Part shown: piece by piece, positions 61,592-64,000 of the stretch
How the letters are laid out: each line of letters begins with the position of its first letter
Position numbering within the stretch: the first letter of the stretch is position 1
Source of the DNA: Callaeas wilsoni
Taxonomy: Eukaryota > Chordata > Aves > Passeriformes > Callaeidae
Direction of reading: 5' to 3'
Assembly: GCA_013398955.1 (NCBI GenBank)
Contig: VWPU01005268.1
Coordinates: 124,001-188,000, forward strand
Length of the DNA: 64,000 nucleotides
Translations under genes and position numbers: made by a program
The notes under the pieces: generated by a model
Told to the model about the DNA's origin: nothing
Databases searched by the model: none
What the model saw: the letters and a program-made list of their open reading frames with translations, nothing else

Positions 61592-64000
61592 AGGCACAAG
61601 TCAAGCCTTGAGCAAGGCTCTTCTGCTGCTCCTACAGAAATGTAATGTTAAAATGCTGACATGCATGCTAAGGGCCTCTGTCTAAAATGAAAGCACTCAG
61701 ATAGGTTTTACCTTCCCTTTTGGATCCAGCTTTTCACTTGGATGTGAGGCTGAAAAGGCTAAAGGGTTCTCTTGTACAGACGCCAACAAAAACAAAGGTA
61801 AACTTAGAATTTTCATTAACTGTAAATTACAAGAGCAAACAGAAATAAGGATTGATGTGAGCAATAGGGAATGCTAAAGCTTCACCAAATGTAATGTGTA
61901 ATGCTTCAACCCAAACATATTTTGGGATGACTGCCAAGAAGATGGGTATAAATGTGGGAGGCTTAGTAGAGTACAGTTTGAGCTAAAATGTGTAAAGTTT
62001 TCACTTGTGCTAAGGAAACATTCGTAGCTAGGTAAAAACAAGTCCTTATGAAAAATCCAATTTTACATCTAATCTAAATTTCCCTGGGCAAAGCAACTGC
62101 TCTCTTCCTAAACTGATCCTCCAGATAGCTGGCGGTAGCATATAATTATTGTGGATAGTATTGCCATGGGCTAGGCACTAGCTGGATATTGTAAATTCTA
62201 GAGGTGTCTTATCCAGCATTACGTGGTTTGATGTATTCATCTAAACCTGAATTGGAATTACTCACCATGATGCTTTTGTTATTTGGTGGCCCAATGACAT
62301 CTGTACAACCAGGAGACAGAAGTGTTGGCTCTGTCTAACAAGTTTTCTTGTGCTACCTTAGCTTACACTGTAATATGTTAGCTCTTTTGACGTAGAACTT
62401 CCTAGTGGTGAAGGATAAAGTATCCCTAATCATCAGAGTTTCTCCAGTGAAGAATACTTACAGTGTCCTACATGTTTTGGGGGCTGTACGGGCAAGGGCA
62501 TTAAATAACCCAAATAACCTGAAATTGCTGCTAAACATCCCCCAGCAGAAAAAGGCCTACATAGTTGAGGTTTGGTTATCTGCTGTCAGAGCTGTGCTCA
62601 ACAGTCAGAGTAGGAGGTTCTTCTAGCTCTACTAGAAGATTAGTTCATGAACTAAGATTTAAGTCTACTTTCAGTGAGATAAACAATCAATAATTCTAGA
62701 AAAGGCAAGAGGCCGGAGAGTAAAGGGCTAAAAATGCCACAGAAATTTTCAACATAGGCTCATTTCTCAGCTTTTCTAAAGCTACTTTCTTCTTGAATTG
62801 ATAGACCAATTATTTCAGGTAAAAAAAAAAGTCAATGTCAGTAAAGCTTCCTGCCTATTTTTTCTGCATAGGCTTCAGACAGCTTATACAGTAATGAAGG
62901 TCCAAGAAGGCATTTTACTGGCTATCACTTCAGCTTTATTCACGTGATTGGTTCCAAAATATATAGACAGCAACACAATTTACTTCATGTTTCTCCATGT
63001 TAAATGCAGGGTATATCCTTCCCTCCTTGTGCCTGAGATGATGCATTTCTTAGGTTTTCCAGATCTGCAGCTGACAGATACTGACAAGCTTTGGATTCCC
63101 CTTTATGTACCTCCAGTTCCACAGACATGGAAGGAAGAAGTTCCTATTGGAACACAGTACAGGAATCATACTAACAAACACGGCCCTCTGATAAAGAGGT
63201 GGTGACAACAGGAACTTATCCCATCTAAAAGAGAAAAATCTGAAAAGATGCCACCTATTCATTCCATTGCTCCACATGCAGATCTATTCAGCTGGGAGGG
63301 CCAAAGGTGACAAGCAACCCTAGGAATATATGTAGATAATGCTACTTGTCACCAGATGTAATAACACAGCCTCCAGTGGCAGGGGAAACTGTCTTTCCAT
63401 TCACTGGAGAATGTCTTCCTTAAGGCTAACATTGGCATGAGAATGATGAGAAGATTTAGGAAGGACTCGAATGTAAATGCAGGTCAGATTTGTTTCTAAT
63501 GGCTTAGTAGCAGGCAAAGACATTTCTTAGGTGGTCTAAGAACAGAAAGCACCTTACAGAAGTGTGCAATAGAGTTTAATGACAACAGTGATTCAATAAA
63601 CTCTCTTTAAACTCTAAGTAAGCATCCTTGACATTATGGAACAGGCCAGGATTCACTATTTTGGCAACGACCGTAGGATGAAGTTATGCTTTCTGTAAAG
63701 TTAAATTTTCCTTCAAATTACATCCAGTACGTGCACTTCAGCAAAGCTTTGAGGAGTCTGCAAGAAGAATGTATCCTTTTCTGCAGTGACTTCTGTAAAA
63801 TAAAAAACTGGATTAACCACAGTCTTCACTGGTGCCAGCCAGACCACAAAGTGTACCATCAACACTGTGCTTGTAAGGTAAAAGCTATTGTAATTTTAAA
63901 AGAATATCAATTATACATTGTGTCCCAGAAGTATTATAACCTGACTTCAAATTTCTTATAAGCTATGTCTTCTTGCACTCCTATATAATACCAGAATAAG
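61592..64000. other. Unique AT-rich sequence, no gene proven
   Basis: No exon is supportable. A Cys/His-dense frame with possible splice sites at 63742-63877 is discussed as a finding but is not called as a gene. The sequence runs to the window edge, so anything starting here would be cut. Confidence 0.5.

Noticed and set aside
1..64000. tRNA, rRNA, CRISPR array or known microRNA
   Set aside because: No tRNA B-box with cloverleaf, no spaced identical repeats, and none of the well-known microRNA seeds I looked for were found. Less familiar small RNAs cannot be excluded without a covariance-model search.

Overview
This window looks like vertebrate nuclear DNA, most likely from a bird. It is AT-rich and mostly CpG-poor. 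Two 5'-truncated 3' ends of CR1 (chicken repeat 1) LINEs are recognisable, and there are two much older CR1-like reverse-transcriptase remnants plus a few worn MIR-like SINE pieces. Interspersed repeats are otherwise sparse, as is usual in bird genomes. A 44-base run of N and one single N show that this is a draft assembly. No bacterial, phage or organelle organisation is present. The clade is inferred from the repeats; I cannot name a species.

I found no protein-coding exon, tRNA, rRNA or known small RNA that I can support. The longest open frame is 149 codons (33316-33765, minus strand). About one frame of that length is expected by chance in 128 kb of AT-rich strand, so I do not call it. 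The window is therefore either intergenic (a gene desert) or part of a very large intron.

Layout: 1-10.9 kb is unique sequence with two MIR-like pieces and a 26-bp perfect palindrome at 311-336. A decayed LINE reverse-transcriptase piece lies at about 10.89-11.3 kb. From 11.3 to 26.3 kb the sequence is mostly unique, with one MIR-like piece, a 16-bp duplicated forkhead-like motif, a hairpin and the assembly gap. Between 26.3 and 31.5 kb is the most repeat-rich part: an approximately 1-kb ancient CR1, a minus-strand CR1 3' end, a small CpG-rich island at 30.64-31.08 kb, and a plus-strand CR1 3' end. A second GC-rich but CpG-poor block lies at 32.46-32.83 kb. From 33 to 64 kb the sequence is again mostly unique, with one MIR-like piece, a three-copy 25-bp tandem repeat carrying homeodomain/octamer-like motifs (43066-43140), microsatellites, and a cluster of inverted repeats near 61.5 kb.

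There are no genes here to assemble into a pathway. The best leads are regulatory: the CpG-rich island, the 25-bp triple repeat, the duplicated forkhead motif, and several motif-dense unique stretches that may be conserved non-coding elements. That last point can only be tested by cross-species alignment. All repeat assignments were made by eye from remembered family features, and their boundaries are approximate.
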